A DNA stretch of 64,000 nucleotides from Aquibium sp. A9E412 (GTDB lineage Bacteria; Pseudomonadota; Alphaproteobacteria; Rhizobiales; Rhizobiaceae). The notes beneath the pieces were generated by a model, which worked only from the letters and a program-made list of their open reading frames with translations, was not told where the DNA came from and did not search any database. The position numbers and the translations under genes were made by a program. The DNA is taken from positions 1-64,000 of the forward strand of contig NZ_JAOAOP010000012.1 in the NCBI RefSeq assembly GCF_030398335.1, in the 5' to 3' direction. This document shows, in pieces, positions 52,286-60,163 of this stretch; position 1 is the first letter of the stretch; each line of letters starts with the position of its first letter.

Positions 52286-53218
52286 CTAGCCGCCGCCGTC
52301 CTCGCCGTCGAGCGCACGCACGGTGCGCGCGATGCCGGCGTCGAACGGAGTACGCGGCGCCCAGCCGAGATGCCGCCGGGCGGCCGCGATGTCGAGGCAG
52401 GCGACGGGCACGTCGGTCGCCCGCGCCTCGACATACTCGCGGTCGAAGCGGTGCCCGGTCGCGCTCTCGATCGCCGCGATCACGGCGTTGACGGAGCGCG
52501 CCTCGCCGCTGCCGATGTTGAGCACGAGCTGCGGCGCGCCGGCGAGCCGCACCGCCGCCTCGATCGCCTCGATCACGTCGTCGATGTAGACGTAGTCGCG
52601 CTGCGCTTCGCCGTCGCCGAAGATGCGCACCGGCGCGCCCTTCTGCCAGCGCTCGAAGATCGCCGGGATCAGCCCCTGGCCCTTGCGATAAAGCTGCCCC
52701 GGGCCGAACGGGTTGGCGACGCGCAGGATGACGTGCTGCAGACCGTCCACATGGCCGTGCATGCGCACGTATTTTTCCACGGTCAGCTTGGTCAGCCCGT
52801 GCGAGCTGATCGGGTTGGTGGCCGCGTCCTCCGGCGTCGGCACCGGCGCATCGGGACCGTAGACCGTGCCGCCCGACGACACGAAGACGTAGCGCCGGAC
52901 GCCGGCGCCGATGCAGGTCTGCAGGAATTCGACATGCGGCAGCACGTTCTCGCGGATGTCGGCGGCGGCGTGGTCGTTCTTCAGGCCGGGGCTCGAGCTC
53001 GAGACGAGCTGGACGACGGTATCGACGTCCTGCAGCGAGGCGGCCATGGCGAGCTGCTGGCCGAGATCGCCCTCGAACACGTCGGCCCGCCCGGCGAGCG
53101 AGGCGGCGAAGCCGGCATCGAAGCGGCGCGAGACGGCGCGCACCGGCAGGCCGGCCGCCACGAGCCGGCGCACCACGTAGCGCCCGATGAAGCCGTTGGC
53201 GCCGTAGACGCCGATCAT
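52286..53218 (-). CDS. NAD-dependent sugar epimerase/dehydratase with His at the Tyr position
   Basis: A 310-residue extended SDR related to UDP-glucose 4-epimerase. The NAD loop is VYGANGFIGRYVV, the Ser site VSSGGTVYGP (Ser114/115), and the active-site helix reads NPISSHGLTKLTVEKYV. Here His140 stands where the catalytic Tyr of the YxxxK motif is expected, while Lys144 remains. The codon is CAC. GEAQRDYVYIDDVIEA and NIGSG are typical. It probably acts on a nucleotide sugar for the glycan locus. The start at 53218 has GGAG 7 bases upstream. It converges with the methyltransferase gene. Confidence 0.87.
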   Translation of the reverse strand: MIGVYGANGFIGRYVVRRLVAAGLPVRAVSRRFDAGFAASLAGRADVFEGDLGQQLAMAASLQDVDTVVQLVSSSSPGLKNDHAAADIRENVLPHVEFLQTCIGAGVRRYVFVSSGGTVYGPDAPVPTPEDAATNPISSHGLTKLTVEKYVRMHGHVDGLQHVILRVANPFGPGQLYRKGQGLIPAIFERWQKGAPVRIFGDGEAQRDYVYIDDVIEAIEAAVRLAGAPQLVLNIGSGEARSVNAVIAAIESATGHRFDREYVEARATDVPVACLDIAAARRHLGWAPRTPFDAGIARTVRALDGEDGGG

Positions 53219-53404
53219 CGCGGCGCTCCGCCGCGCGAGGCCCGGGCCGGGCGCGGCATGCATCCTGCTCGAGACCTGTTCGTGCCCGCCATCGTCAACC
53301 GCCGAGAGAAAACCGCCCGCACCCCGCATCCGGGTACCAGCCGCTGCCGCGCGAGGCAATGGCGCAGGCGCGCCGCGGGGGCGGCCCGCGAAGCCGAGGC
53401 GGCG

Positions 53405-53800
53405 TCACTCCGCGCGCACGAAGGTCGCGGCGGGTCGGCTGCCGCGCGCCGGCAGCACCAGACGATCGCCTTCCAGCTCGGCCGCGGCGAGGTCGGCGAG
53501 CGGATCGCCGAGGTCGAGCGACAGCGCGAGGTGGTCGCCGGCGCAGGCCCGCTGGCCGACGATCATCGCTTCCGGCGCGTCGAGCGAACCGCCGAAGCGG
53601 TTGCAGCCGTCATAGCCGCTGATCGTGCGGCCCTCGATGGTGAAGGAGGGCACGGCGCCGGACGCCTCGACGGCCCTGCCGTCGATGCTTTCCAGACGCC
53701 AGCTCCCGGCGATCCGTTCGGGCTCCACGGCCATCGCGCGCTCCGTGCCGGCGACGAGCAGGGCGGCCGCGACGAGCCGCGGCAGCACAGGCGTCCTCAT
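53405..53800 (-). CDS. META domain (HslJ-like) exported protein
   Basis: A 131-residue protein with a signal peptide (to about Ala24) and one META domain: IAGSWRLESIDGRAV, then ISGYDGCNRFGGSL and a second Cys in RACAGD. META proteins such as HslJ are small periplasmic or outer-membrane proteins tied to stress or motility, without known chemistry. The ATG at 53800 has GGAGG 8 bases upstream; the upstream in-frame ATG at 53845 is not needed. It is one gene away from the type II secretion cluster. Confidence 0.85.
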   Translation of the reverse strand: MRTPVLPRLVAAALLVAGTERAMAVEPERIAGSWRLESIDGRAVEASGAVPSFTIEGRTISGYDGCNRFGGSLDAPEAMIVGQRACAGDHLALSLDLGDPLADLAAAELEGDRLVLPARGSRPAATFVRAE

Positions 53801-54029
53801 CGGCGTTGCCTCCGTTGCGTCGAGCGCGCGTCCGCGCGCCAGCACGAGCCTGCGCCGTCATGGGTGCGAGAATGTGGCCGCGCCGCGCTCCTGGTGGCCC
53901 GCGCGGGGACGGCCGAGGCGCCGCTGGCCCTGCCGGAGAGCCGCGCGAAGCGCTCCGCGCACGCGAATGCGGTCCGCCGGACGGATTGCCCGTGCCGTTT
54001 TTGCCGCCAGGCTCGTGCCGGGAAACGCG

Positions 54030-54521
54030 CTAGGCCCGCCGGATGCGCAGGATCTCGCCCGTCCATGCGTTGAGCGTGACGATGTAGCTGCGTCCGTCGC
54101 GCACGGCGCGGAACGCGTAGCGGGTGCCGTCGCAGTCGAGCGCGCGGATGCGCACGAAGCCGTTGTAGCGCAGGATGCGGCGCCCCTCGTTGCAGGTGAT
54201 GCGGTCGCGATACTCGTAGCGCGGCGGGTCCCAGCGATAGTAGCCGGACGGCGGCCGCGGGTGGCGCGGGTCGGGGCGGCGGTAGCCGGGCGGCGGCGCG
54301 GGATCGCGCGGGTCGGGCCGGTAGTAGCCGGGCGGCACGCGCTGCACGCCGCCGGGCGGGCCTTCGGCGCGGCCCGAGGTGCCGCGCCCGCAGCGCGGGT
54401 CGCCGGCGCAGTTGTCGCTGAAGCCCGACGAGGCGCCGGGCCGCTCGAAGCCTTGCGTCAGGGCGGGCGTGGTGGCGAGCGCGCTTGCCAGTGCGGCTGC
54501 GATGGCGATGGGCCTGATCAT
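54030..54521 (-). CDS. exported Pro/Arg/Tyr-rich protein, PepSY-like C terminus
   Basis: A 163-residue exported protein. Signal peptide to about residue 22 (ALATTPALTQ), two cysteines in NCAGDPRCG, then a proline- and tyrosine-rich repeat section (PPGYYRPDPRDPAPPPGYRRPDPRH) and a C-terminal domain with ILRYNGFVRIRAL and YIVTLNAWTGEILRIRR, which resembles the PepSY strand pattern. Such proteins often answer to OmpR-type two-component systems, and a repeated GATGAAC motif lies upstream (54568-54608). Function unknown. Confidence 0.75.
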   Translation of the reverse strand: MIRPIAIAAALASALATTPALTQGFERPGASSGFSDNCAGDPRCGRGTSGRAEGPPGGVQRVPPGYYRPDPRDPAPPPGYRRPDPRHPRPPSGYYRWDPPRYEYRDRITCNEGRRILRYNGFVRIRALDCDGTRYAFRAVRDGRSYIVTLNAWTGEILRIRRA

Positions 54522-54567
54522 GGTCGTTGTCCTCGAACGCCTGTCCCGCGCACCTTACGCGGCGGCA

Positions 54568-54608
54568 GATGAACGAAACGCGAAGGCCGCGTTCATCGCC
54601 GGTTCATC
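54568..54608 (-). promoter_or_regulatory. 11-base-spaced GATGAAC repeats, OmpR-type operator candidate
   Basis: On the minus strand GATGAAC occurs at 54608-54602 and again at 54597-54591, an exact 11-base period that places both on one helix face. A third copy in opposite direction is at 54568-54574. The block is 50-90 bases before the exported Pro-rich gene. Direct repeats with this spacing are the usual target of OmpR/PhoB-family response regulators. The regulator is not in the window. Confidence 0.55.
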
Positions 54609-54646
54609 TGGCAACGGACCGTGCGGCCATGCGGTTCCGCGCCCGC

Positions 54647-55111
54647 TCACCGGTTGGAGATGTCGCGGTCCTCGCCGTTGCCGCCCGCCTTGCCGTCGCG
54701 GCCGTAGGAGATCACCTCGACGCGGTCGTTCTCCAGCCGGTAGACGTAGGGGTTGCCCCACGGATCGCGCAGCGCCTCGCTGTTGGTCAGGTAGGGCCCG
54801 TTCCAGCGCGCCTGCAGCGCCGAGGGCGGCTCGGCCAGGGCGCCGAGCCCTTCCTCGCCGGTCGGGTAGCGCAGGTTGTCGATGTAGAACAGCTCGAGCG
54901 CGCTCTCGATGTTCTTGATCTGCGCCTGGGCGGCGTCCGAGCGCGCCGAGCCGAGGTAGCGCAGCACCTGCGGCGCGGCGAGCCCGGCGATCAGCGCGAT
55001 GATCGCCAGCACGACGAGAAGCTCGACGAGCGTGAAGCCGTCGTCGCGCGCGGCCCCCGTTCGGGCAGTCGCGGCGCGGCGTCGGAGCGCGTTCAGGAAA
55101 GCGGATCGCAT
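54647..55111 (-). CDS. gspG: type II secretion major pseudopilin
   Basis: A 154-residue prepilin. The leader (25 residues) ends in DDG|FTLVELLVVLAIIALIAGL with cleavage before Phe26 and the conserved Glu at position 5 of the mature form (Glu30). The C-terminal DPWGNPYVYRLENDRVEVISYGRDGKAGG is the GspG calcium-site signature. It builds the short pseudopilus that pushes substrates through the secretin. The start ATG overlaps the stop of the prepilin peptidase gene (TGATG). Last gene of the leftward unit gspD-gspO-gspG. Confidence 0.94.
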   Translation of the reverse strand: MRSAFLNALRRRAATARTGAARDDGFTLVELLVVLAIIALIAGLAAPQVLRYLGSARSDAAQAQIKNIESALELFYIDNLRYPTGEEGLGALAEPPSALQARWNGPYLTNSEALRDPWGNPYVYRLENDRVEVISYGRDGKAGGNGEDRDISNR

Positions 55112-55605
55112 CAGTAACCTCTGCTGGGCACGAAAGTCGGCAGGTTCGTCCGTTCGATCGCCCAGACCGCGAGGAGGGCGATGCCGATGAAGGGGCCGAA
55201 CGGTATGCGCGACCGGCTCTCGGCTCGCCCCCGCAGGGCCGGGGAGACCGCGACATAGACTAAAGCGGAGAACGAGGCGACAAAAAGAAAAAGCGCCAGG
55301 TTCCACGGGCTGAACCACAGCGCGGCCGCACCCGCCATCTTGACGTCGCCGAGGCCGAGCCCGGCCGTGCCGCGCAGCAGCCGGTAGCCGGCCCGCACCA
55401 GCCAGAAACCGCCGAGCACGAGGAGCGCGAACAGCGCCGCCGCGGCGGGAAACGCCTGCAGCGCCAGCCACTGATAGGCGAGCCCGAGCAGCGCCAGCGC
55501 CAGGTTGAGCGGATCGGGGATGCGCATGGTGCGCCAGTCGGCCACCGCGATGGCGCCGACGACGGCCAGGAGCGCCGGCGCGAAGACGAGGTCGAGCCCG
55601 CTCAT
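55111..55605 (-). CDS. A24 prepilin peptidase, short form
   Basis: A 164-residue membrane aspartyl protease that cleaves prepilin leaders. Catalytic Asp23 (VADWRTMRIPDPLN) and Asp87 (GLGLGDVKM, the GxGD site) are intact. The N-terminal Cys-rich methyltransferase domain of GspO/PilD is missing, so this resembles the compact CpaA/TadV-like peptidases. It lies between gspD and gspG, which it presumably processes. It may not methylate the new N terminus. Confidence 0.88.
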   Translation of the reverse strand: MSGLDLVFAPALLAVVGAIAVADWRTMRIPDPLNLALALLGLAYQWLALQAFPAAAALFALLVLGGFWLVRAGYRLLRGTAGLGLGDVKMAGAAALWFSPWNLALFLFVASFSALVYVAVSPALRGRAESRSRIPFGPFIGIALLAVWAIERTNLPTFVPSRGY

Positions 55606-55624
55606 GCCGGCTGCCGGCCGGCCG

Positions 55625-57688
55625 CTACTGCAGCCGCCGCAGGTCGCGCCGGATGCGGTTTTCGGGCGTCTCGCTCCGGCCGAAGTCGAGCCGGTCGCGG
55701 AACTCCTCGTTGACCGCGCGCGCGTCCTGGAAGTTGCGCAGCACCCGCGGCCGGATGAGGATCAGGAGCTCGGTGCGCTCGAGCTTGTCGGTCTTGTTCT
55801 TGAAGGCGTTGCCGACGACCGGGATCTCGCCGAGGATCGGCACCTGGCCGCGCGTGTTGGTCTTGCGCTCCTGGATCAGGCCGCCGAGCGTCAGCGCCTC
55901 GCCGTCGTTGACGACGACCCGCGTCGAGATCTTGCGCTGCTGGATGGTCGGCGAATCGATGCCCGAGGATGTGGTGCGCACCACGCTGCTCGCCTCCTGC
56001 TCGATGTCGAGCAGCACCCGGCCGGCGCTGTTCACCCTGGGCGTGATGTTGAGGATTATGCCGGTGTCCTTCAGGGTGACGGTGTTGACGATCGGCGCGT
56101 TGGGGTCCTCCACGCCGGTCGCCGTGCGCGTGACGATCGGCACCTGGTCGCCGATCTGCAGCGTCGCTTCCTGGTTGTTCAGCGCCATCAGCGTCGGCGA
56201 GGAGATGACGTTGACGTCGGTCACGCTCGACAGCGCGTTGATCGTCACCTCCAGGTCGCTGGAGGCGAAGCTCCACGACAGGCCGGGGAAGGCCGGCGCG
56301 ACGAGACCGGAGGCGAGGTCCGACAGGCCGACGCTGAAATTGCCGCTCTCGAAGAACCAGCGCACGCCGAACTTCAGCTCGTCGTTCAGCGTCACCTCGG
56401 CGATCACCGCCTCCAGCATCACCTGGGTGGGCAGCACGTCGAGCTGCTCGAGAATGCGCTCGATGCGCTCGTAGTCGCGCGCCGTCGTGGAGATCAGCAG
56501 GGCGTTGTTCTCCGTGTCGGCGACGACCTTCGGCGCCACCGCGCCGCCGGACGCCTGGCCCGGCGCGTCGGCGCTGGCCAGCTCGACCTCCTCGAGGTCG
56601 GGCGACACCGGCGATCCCGCGCCGCCGGGGCCGGATCCCTGGCCCGACAGCACCGACTGCAGCACGCCGGCCAGCTCCTCGGCCGTGCGGTTCTGGATGT
56701 GGTAGACGAAGAGCTGTTCCTCGTTGGTGCTGGCGATCCGGTCGAGCTGCCGGATCCAGCCCTCCGCCCGGCGCAGATACTGCGGCCGCGAGGAGATCAC
56801 CAGCACCGAGTTGAGCCGCTCGTTGGGCACGAAGCGGATGACGTTCTGGCCCGGCCCGTCCGTTGTGCGGAAGATCGTCTCGAGCTCGTTGGCCACCTCG
56901 ACCGGCCGCGAGGTCTTGAGCGGATGCAGCGCCACCGACATGCCCTGCATCCAGTCGACGTCGAACACGCCGATCGCGTCGCGCATGGCCGCCAGGTCGG
57001 CATTGGTGCCGGCCAGCATGATGTAGTTGCGGTCGTTGTCGACGCGCAGGATCGAGCCCTCGCGGCTGATCGGCGACAGGATGTTGCGCATCTCCTCGGC
57101 GGCGATGTGCTGCAGCTCGACCACCAGCACCTTGATCCCCGGGCCGCGCGGCGCCACCGAGGGCACGCTGACCGACGGCGTGTTGGCGAGCGCCTCCGAC
57201 AGCGGCACGATCTGGTAGGTGCCGGAGTTGCGCACGATGGTGAAGCCGTTCGCCGCCAGCGTCGTCTCGAAGATGTCGACCAGCGTGTCGCGCGAGACCG
57301 GCGCGCTGGTCTGCAGCGTGATCGCGCCCTGCACGCGCGGGTCGACGGTGTATGTCAGCTCGAGGATGTCGCCGAGGATGTTCTTGGCCGCCGCCGCGAT
57401 CGGCGCGTCGACCAGGTTGACGCGGAACTGGGGCACGCCGTCGCTGCCGTTCTCCACGCTGACGGCCGGCGGCCGGCGCGAGACGAACTGGCCGGAGCCC
57501 GGATCGACAACGCCGCCGAACGTGGCGCCGTCGCCGGAGATGCGCTGCGACACGCCGTTGCGCTGCCGCGGCGTCTGCTTCGAGTTTTCGAGATCGCCCA
57601 GCACGGAGGAGAACATCCCCTCCGAATCGACCGAGCGGCAGCCGGCGAACGCGACGGCCAAGACAATGAAGATCAGTACGCGATACAT
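55625..57688 (-). CDS. gspD: type II secretion secretin
   Basis: A 687-residue outer-membrane secretin and probable lipoprotein (VAFAGC, Cys17). N0/N1-N3 ring-forming domains are visible, with VLVVELQHIAAEEMRNILSPIS and ALHPLKTSRPVEVANELETIFR, and the C-terminal secretin core shows VLPTQVMLEAVIAEVTLNDELKFGVRWFF, VISSPTLMALNNQEATLQIGDQVPI and LGGLIQERKTNTRGQVPILGEIPVVG. Lipidation may replace a separate pilotin. It starts at 57688 facing away from the gspL unit; both share a 264-base divergent control region. Confidence 0.95.
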   Translation of the reverse strand: MYRVLIFIVLAVAFAGCRSVDSEGMFSSVLGDLENSKQTPRQRNGVSQRISGDGATFGGVVDPGSGQFVSRRPPAVSVENGSDGVPQFRVNLVDAPIAAAAKNILGDILELTYTVDPRVQGAITLQTSAPVSRDTLVDIFETTLAANGFTIVRNSGTYQIVPLSEALANTPSVSVPSVAPRGPGIKVLVVELQHIAAEEMRNILSPISREGSILRVDNDRNYIMLAGTNADLAAMRDAIGVFDVDWMQGMSVALHPLKTSRPVEVANELETIFRTTDGPGQNVIRFVPNERLNSVLVISSRPQYLRRAEGWIRQLDRIASTNEEQLFVYHIQNRTAEELAGVLQSVLSGQGSGPGGAGSPVSPDLEEVELASADAPGQASGGAVAPKVVADTENNALLISTTARDYERIERILEQLDVLPTQVMLEAVIAEVTLNDELKFGVRWFFESGNFSVGLSDLASGLVAPAFPGLSWSFASSDLEVTINALSSVTDVNVISSPTLMALNNQEATLQIGDQVPIVTRTATGVEDPNAPIVNTVTLKDTGIILNITPRVNSAGRVLLDIEQEASSVVRTTSSGIDSPTIQQRKISTRVVVNDGEALTLGGLIQERKTNTRGQVPILGEIPVVGNAFKNKTDKLERTELLILIRPRVLRNFQDARAVNEEFRDRLDFGRSETPENRIRRDLRRLQ

Positions 57689-57933
57689 TCCGGCCCCAAA
57701 CGAAACGAACCCTGCGCCCGGACGACGTCGAGGCTTCGCGGGCCGCAGCAACGCCGACCGCGCCGTCCCCCGGCGGTGGCGCCCCTCCTGGCCCATATCC
57801 CGTCAGCAAGCCACAAAAGGCCTGGCCTGGCAAGAAAACTCCTGCACAGCGTCAACGCGCGCCGCGGCCGCGGGCCCGCGCGGCGCGCGCCATGTCGGCT
57901 GTTTCGCTCGGATTGATTTGGCTGTAAAAAATA

Positions 57934-57952
57934 TCGCCACATTCGGTGGCGA
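57934..57952 (+). promoter_or_regulatory. hairpin at the gspL start codon
   Basis: TCGCCAC (57934-57940) and GTGGCGA (57946-57952) form a 7-bp stem with a 5-base loop ending at the GTG start 57953. It would cover the ribosome site if that GTG is used, or sit just before an ATG at 57965. The gspD-gspL gap (57689-57952) also has an AT-rich stretch at 57910-57934 that may hold the promoter. Confidence 0.4.
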
Positions 57953-59020
57953 GTGATCGTGGACATGAGCATCGCCGACAGCCTCTCCGACGTTGCGCAC
58001 TGGTGGCGGTGGGAAAGCCGCGCGCTGTTCGGCGGCCGTGCGCCGGACGGCGCGGCAGGCTGCGACGTCGTCCTGCGCCTCGGCCGCGACGGCGTGCGGG
58101 TGGAGAGCGGCCGGGCCGACGCGCCCGCCTTCGAGCCGCTGCTGGTCGGCGAGACCGGGGCGGTCGGCGGCACGGTGCGCGAGCTCGCCGGGCGCTGGCG
58201 CGCGCGCCCCTCCGTGGCGCTGCTGGTCGAGCCCGACCGCTATCTCAAGCGGCGGCTGGCCGCCATGCGCCTGCCGCGCAGCCGGCTCGCGGCGATGGCG
58301 CGTCTCGACGTCCAGTCGCAGACGCCCTTCGAGCCCGACGCCCTCTTCCTGATCTTTCCCGACTACGATGCGGCGGTTTCCGAGAGCGCCTACTATGCGG
58401 TCAAGAAGGCCTTCCTGGCGCCGCTGCTCGACGATCTGCGGCAGGCCGGACTGACGCCGGGGTTCCTCGGTCTCGTCGAGGGCGCGCGCGTGGTGGCGGC
58501 GGACGCGGCGAGCCGGCGGCGCGTCGTCGGCCGCCCGCTGGCGCACCGGGCGGCCCGGCGCCTCGTCGCGGCGAGCGCGCTTGCCGCCGTCGTCGGGCTG
58601 GCCAGCCTTGTCGGGCTCGCCCACTGGCGCTACGCGAGCGCCGGCCAGCAGCTCGACGCGGCCCTCGCCGAGGCGCAGCGCGAGGTCGCCGAACTGCGCG
58701 GCCTGATCGCCGCGCGCGACCGCAAGATCGCCCAGATCGGCGCGGTGCGCCAGGAAAAGCAGGCCGCCGTGCCGGTGGTCAGCATCCTGGAGGAGATGTC
58801 GCGCGCCATCCCCGACTCGACCTGGCTGACGGAGGTCACCGTCAACGGCGACCGGGTCAGCTTCGCCGGCTTCTCGGCATCGGCCGCCACGCTCATCCCG
58901 CTGCTCGAGGCCTCGCCGCTGTTCAGCCAGCCGAGCTTCATGGAGCCGGTGGTGCGCGCCGGCGACCAGCAGGGCGAGCGGTTTTCCATCAGCATGCAGG
59001 TGGAGGCGGCCGGTGGATAG
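57953..59020 (+). CDS. gspL: GspL/PilN-like type II secretion protein
   Basis: A 355-residue inner-membrane protein. The N-terminal cytoplasmic part carries the actin-like GspL region (DVVLRLGRDGVRV, LLVEPDRYLKRRL), a transmembrane helix lies at about 203-223 and a periplasmic PilN-like domain follows with SILEEMSRAIPDSTWLTEVTVNGDRVSFAGFSASAATL. It links the ATPase to the pseudopilus base. The start is GTG 57953 or ATG 57965; the hairpin just before complicates the choice. Its stop overlaps gspM by 8 bases. Confidence 0.82.
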   Translation: MIVDMSIADSLSDVAHWWRWESRALFGGRAPDGAAGCDVVLRLGRDGVRVESGRADAPAFEPLLVGETGAVGGTVRELAGRWRARPSVALLVEPDRYLKRRLAAMRLPRSRLAAMARLDVQSQTPFEPDALFLIFPDYDAAVSESAYYAVKKAFLAPLLDDLRQAGLTPGFLGLVEGARVVAADAASRRRVVGRPLAHRAARRLVAASALAAVVGLASLVGLAHWRYASAGQQLDAALAEAQREVAELRGLIAARDRKIAQIGAVRQEKQAAVPVVSILEEMSRAIPDSTWLTEVTVNGDRVSFAGFSASAATLIPLLEASPLFSQPSFMEPVVRAGDQQGERFSISMQVEAAGG

Positions 59021-59630
59021 CCTGACCCGGCTGCTCAACAGCGCCAGCGGCGTGCGCCGCGGAGCGGCCGTCGCGCTCGCCGTCGCCGTCGTCGGCGGCG
59101 CCGTCGCGGTCGGCTTGGCGGCCGTCGCCTCGGTCGCCTCGCATGCCGAAAGCGTGCACGACAAGCGCCAGCAGCTCGGCCGGCTGCAGGCGGTGCTGTC
59201 GCTCAAGCCGGCGCTCGCGGCCGCGCACAGCAGCGACGGCGCCGAGGCCGAACGGTCCGAGTTCCTGCGCGGCTCCAATCCGGCGCTGGTGCAGGCCGAG
59301 CTGCAGGCCTGGCTCGGGCTGATGGCCGAGACGCACGAGGTCAAGCTGCAGTCGGTCGGCAACGCGCCGCCGCTCGAGCAGGAGGGCATGCGCTATGCCG
59401 GCCTGCGCGCCAACGTCTCGGGCACCAACGAGGCGATCCAGGGGCTGATCTACGAGATCGAGACGACGCGGCCCTATCTGATCATTCGCCAGGCGCAGCT
59501 CCACTCCACGCTGACCTCGCAGCAGGGGCCGCGCCGGGGTCCGGAGGAGCTGGTGCTTCAGGTCCAGTTCTACGGCGCGCTGCCGCCGGACACCGCCTCG
59601 GCCGACGGCGGCACGGGAGCGGTGCGATGA
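59013..59630 (+). CDS. gspM: GspM-like type II secretion protein
   Basis: A 205-residue bitopic protein: a short cytoplasmic start, a membrane helix (about 17-38) and a periplasmic domain with a heptad-like segment (SVHDKRQQLGRLQAVL) and a ferredoxin-like fold ending in YLIIRQAQLHSTLTS and LVLQVQFYGALPP. It matches the GspMb type found in atypical secretion loci. It would pair with GspL. The GTG start at 59013 lies within the end of gspL. Confidence 0.8.
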   Translation: MDSLTRLLNSASGVRRGAAVALAVAVVGGAVAVGLAAVASVASHAESVHDKRQQLGRLQAVLSLKPALAAAHSSDGAEAERSEFLRGSNPALVQAELQAWLGLMAETHEVKLQSVGNAPPLEQEGMRYAGLRANVSGTNEAIQGLIYEIETTRPYLIIRQAQLHSTLTSQQGPRRGPEELVLQVQFYGALPPDTASADGGTGAVR

Positions 59631-60163
59631 GGACGCTGGTCCTTCTCCTCGGCCTCTTCGCGGTCAACCTGGCCGGCTGGTCGGGCGTGTGGTGGATGGC
59701 GACGCAGCCGGTCGACACCGCCGCGATCCAGCCCGAGCGCACGGCGGGCCGGGCACTCGACGACCTCGGCGCGCTGCCCGGCGACGAGCACGTGCTCGAC
59801 GTCGCCGAACTGACGCCGGTGCAGGCCTATTCGCGGCCGCTGTTCGCCCGCAACCGCAAGCCCTGGCAGCCGCCCAAGCCGCCGCCGGCCAAGAAGCCGC
59901 CGGTCCAGCAGGTCGCCAAGAAGCCGCCGCCGCCACCGGTGCCGCCGCCGCCGGTGCGGCTGGTCGGCGTCAGCTTCGCGCCCAACATGGTGCCGCGCGC
60001 GCTCCTGCGCCACAAGGCGCAGGTCGAGCCGATCTGGGTGATCCCGGGCGACAACCTGCAGGGCTGGACCGTCAGCCGCATCGACGCCCAGTCGATCGAG
60101 CTCAAGCGCGGCAACCGCAAGGTGGCCGTCAGCCTCTATCCGAGCAACGGCGCGACGCAATGA
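59627..60163 (+). CDS. GspC-like protein (TM, Pro-rich linker, HR-like domain)
   Basis: A 178-residue protein. A membrane helix at 4-24 leads into an aspartate-rich stretch, then SRPLFARNRKPW, a proline/lysine linker (KPPPAKKPPVQQVAKKPPPPP) and a compact beta domain, VRLVGVSFAPNM...VIPGDNLQGWTVSRIDAQSIELKRGNRK. That build matches GspC, whose HR domain ties the inner-membrane platform to the secretin; the same gene is sometimes called gspN. There is no other gspC candidate in the window. It overlaps gspM and gspK by 4 bases each. Confidence 0.7.
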   Translation: MRTLVLLLGLFAVNLAGWSGVWWMATQPVDTAAIQPERTAGRALDDLGALPGDEHVLDVAELTPVQAYSRPLFARNRKPWQPPKPPPAKKPPVQQVAKKPPPPPVPPPPVRLVGVSFAPNMVPRALLRHKAQVEPIWVIPGDNLQGWTVSRIDAQSIELKRGNRKVAVSLYPSNGATQ

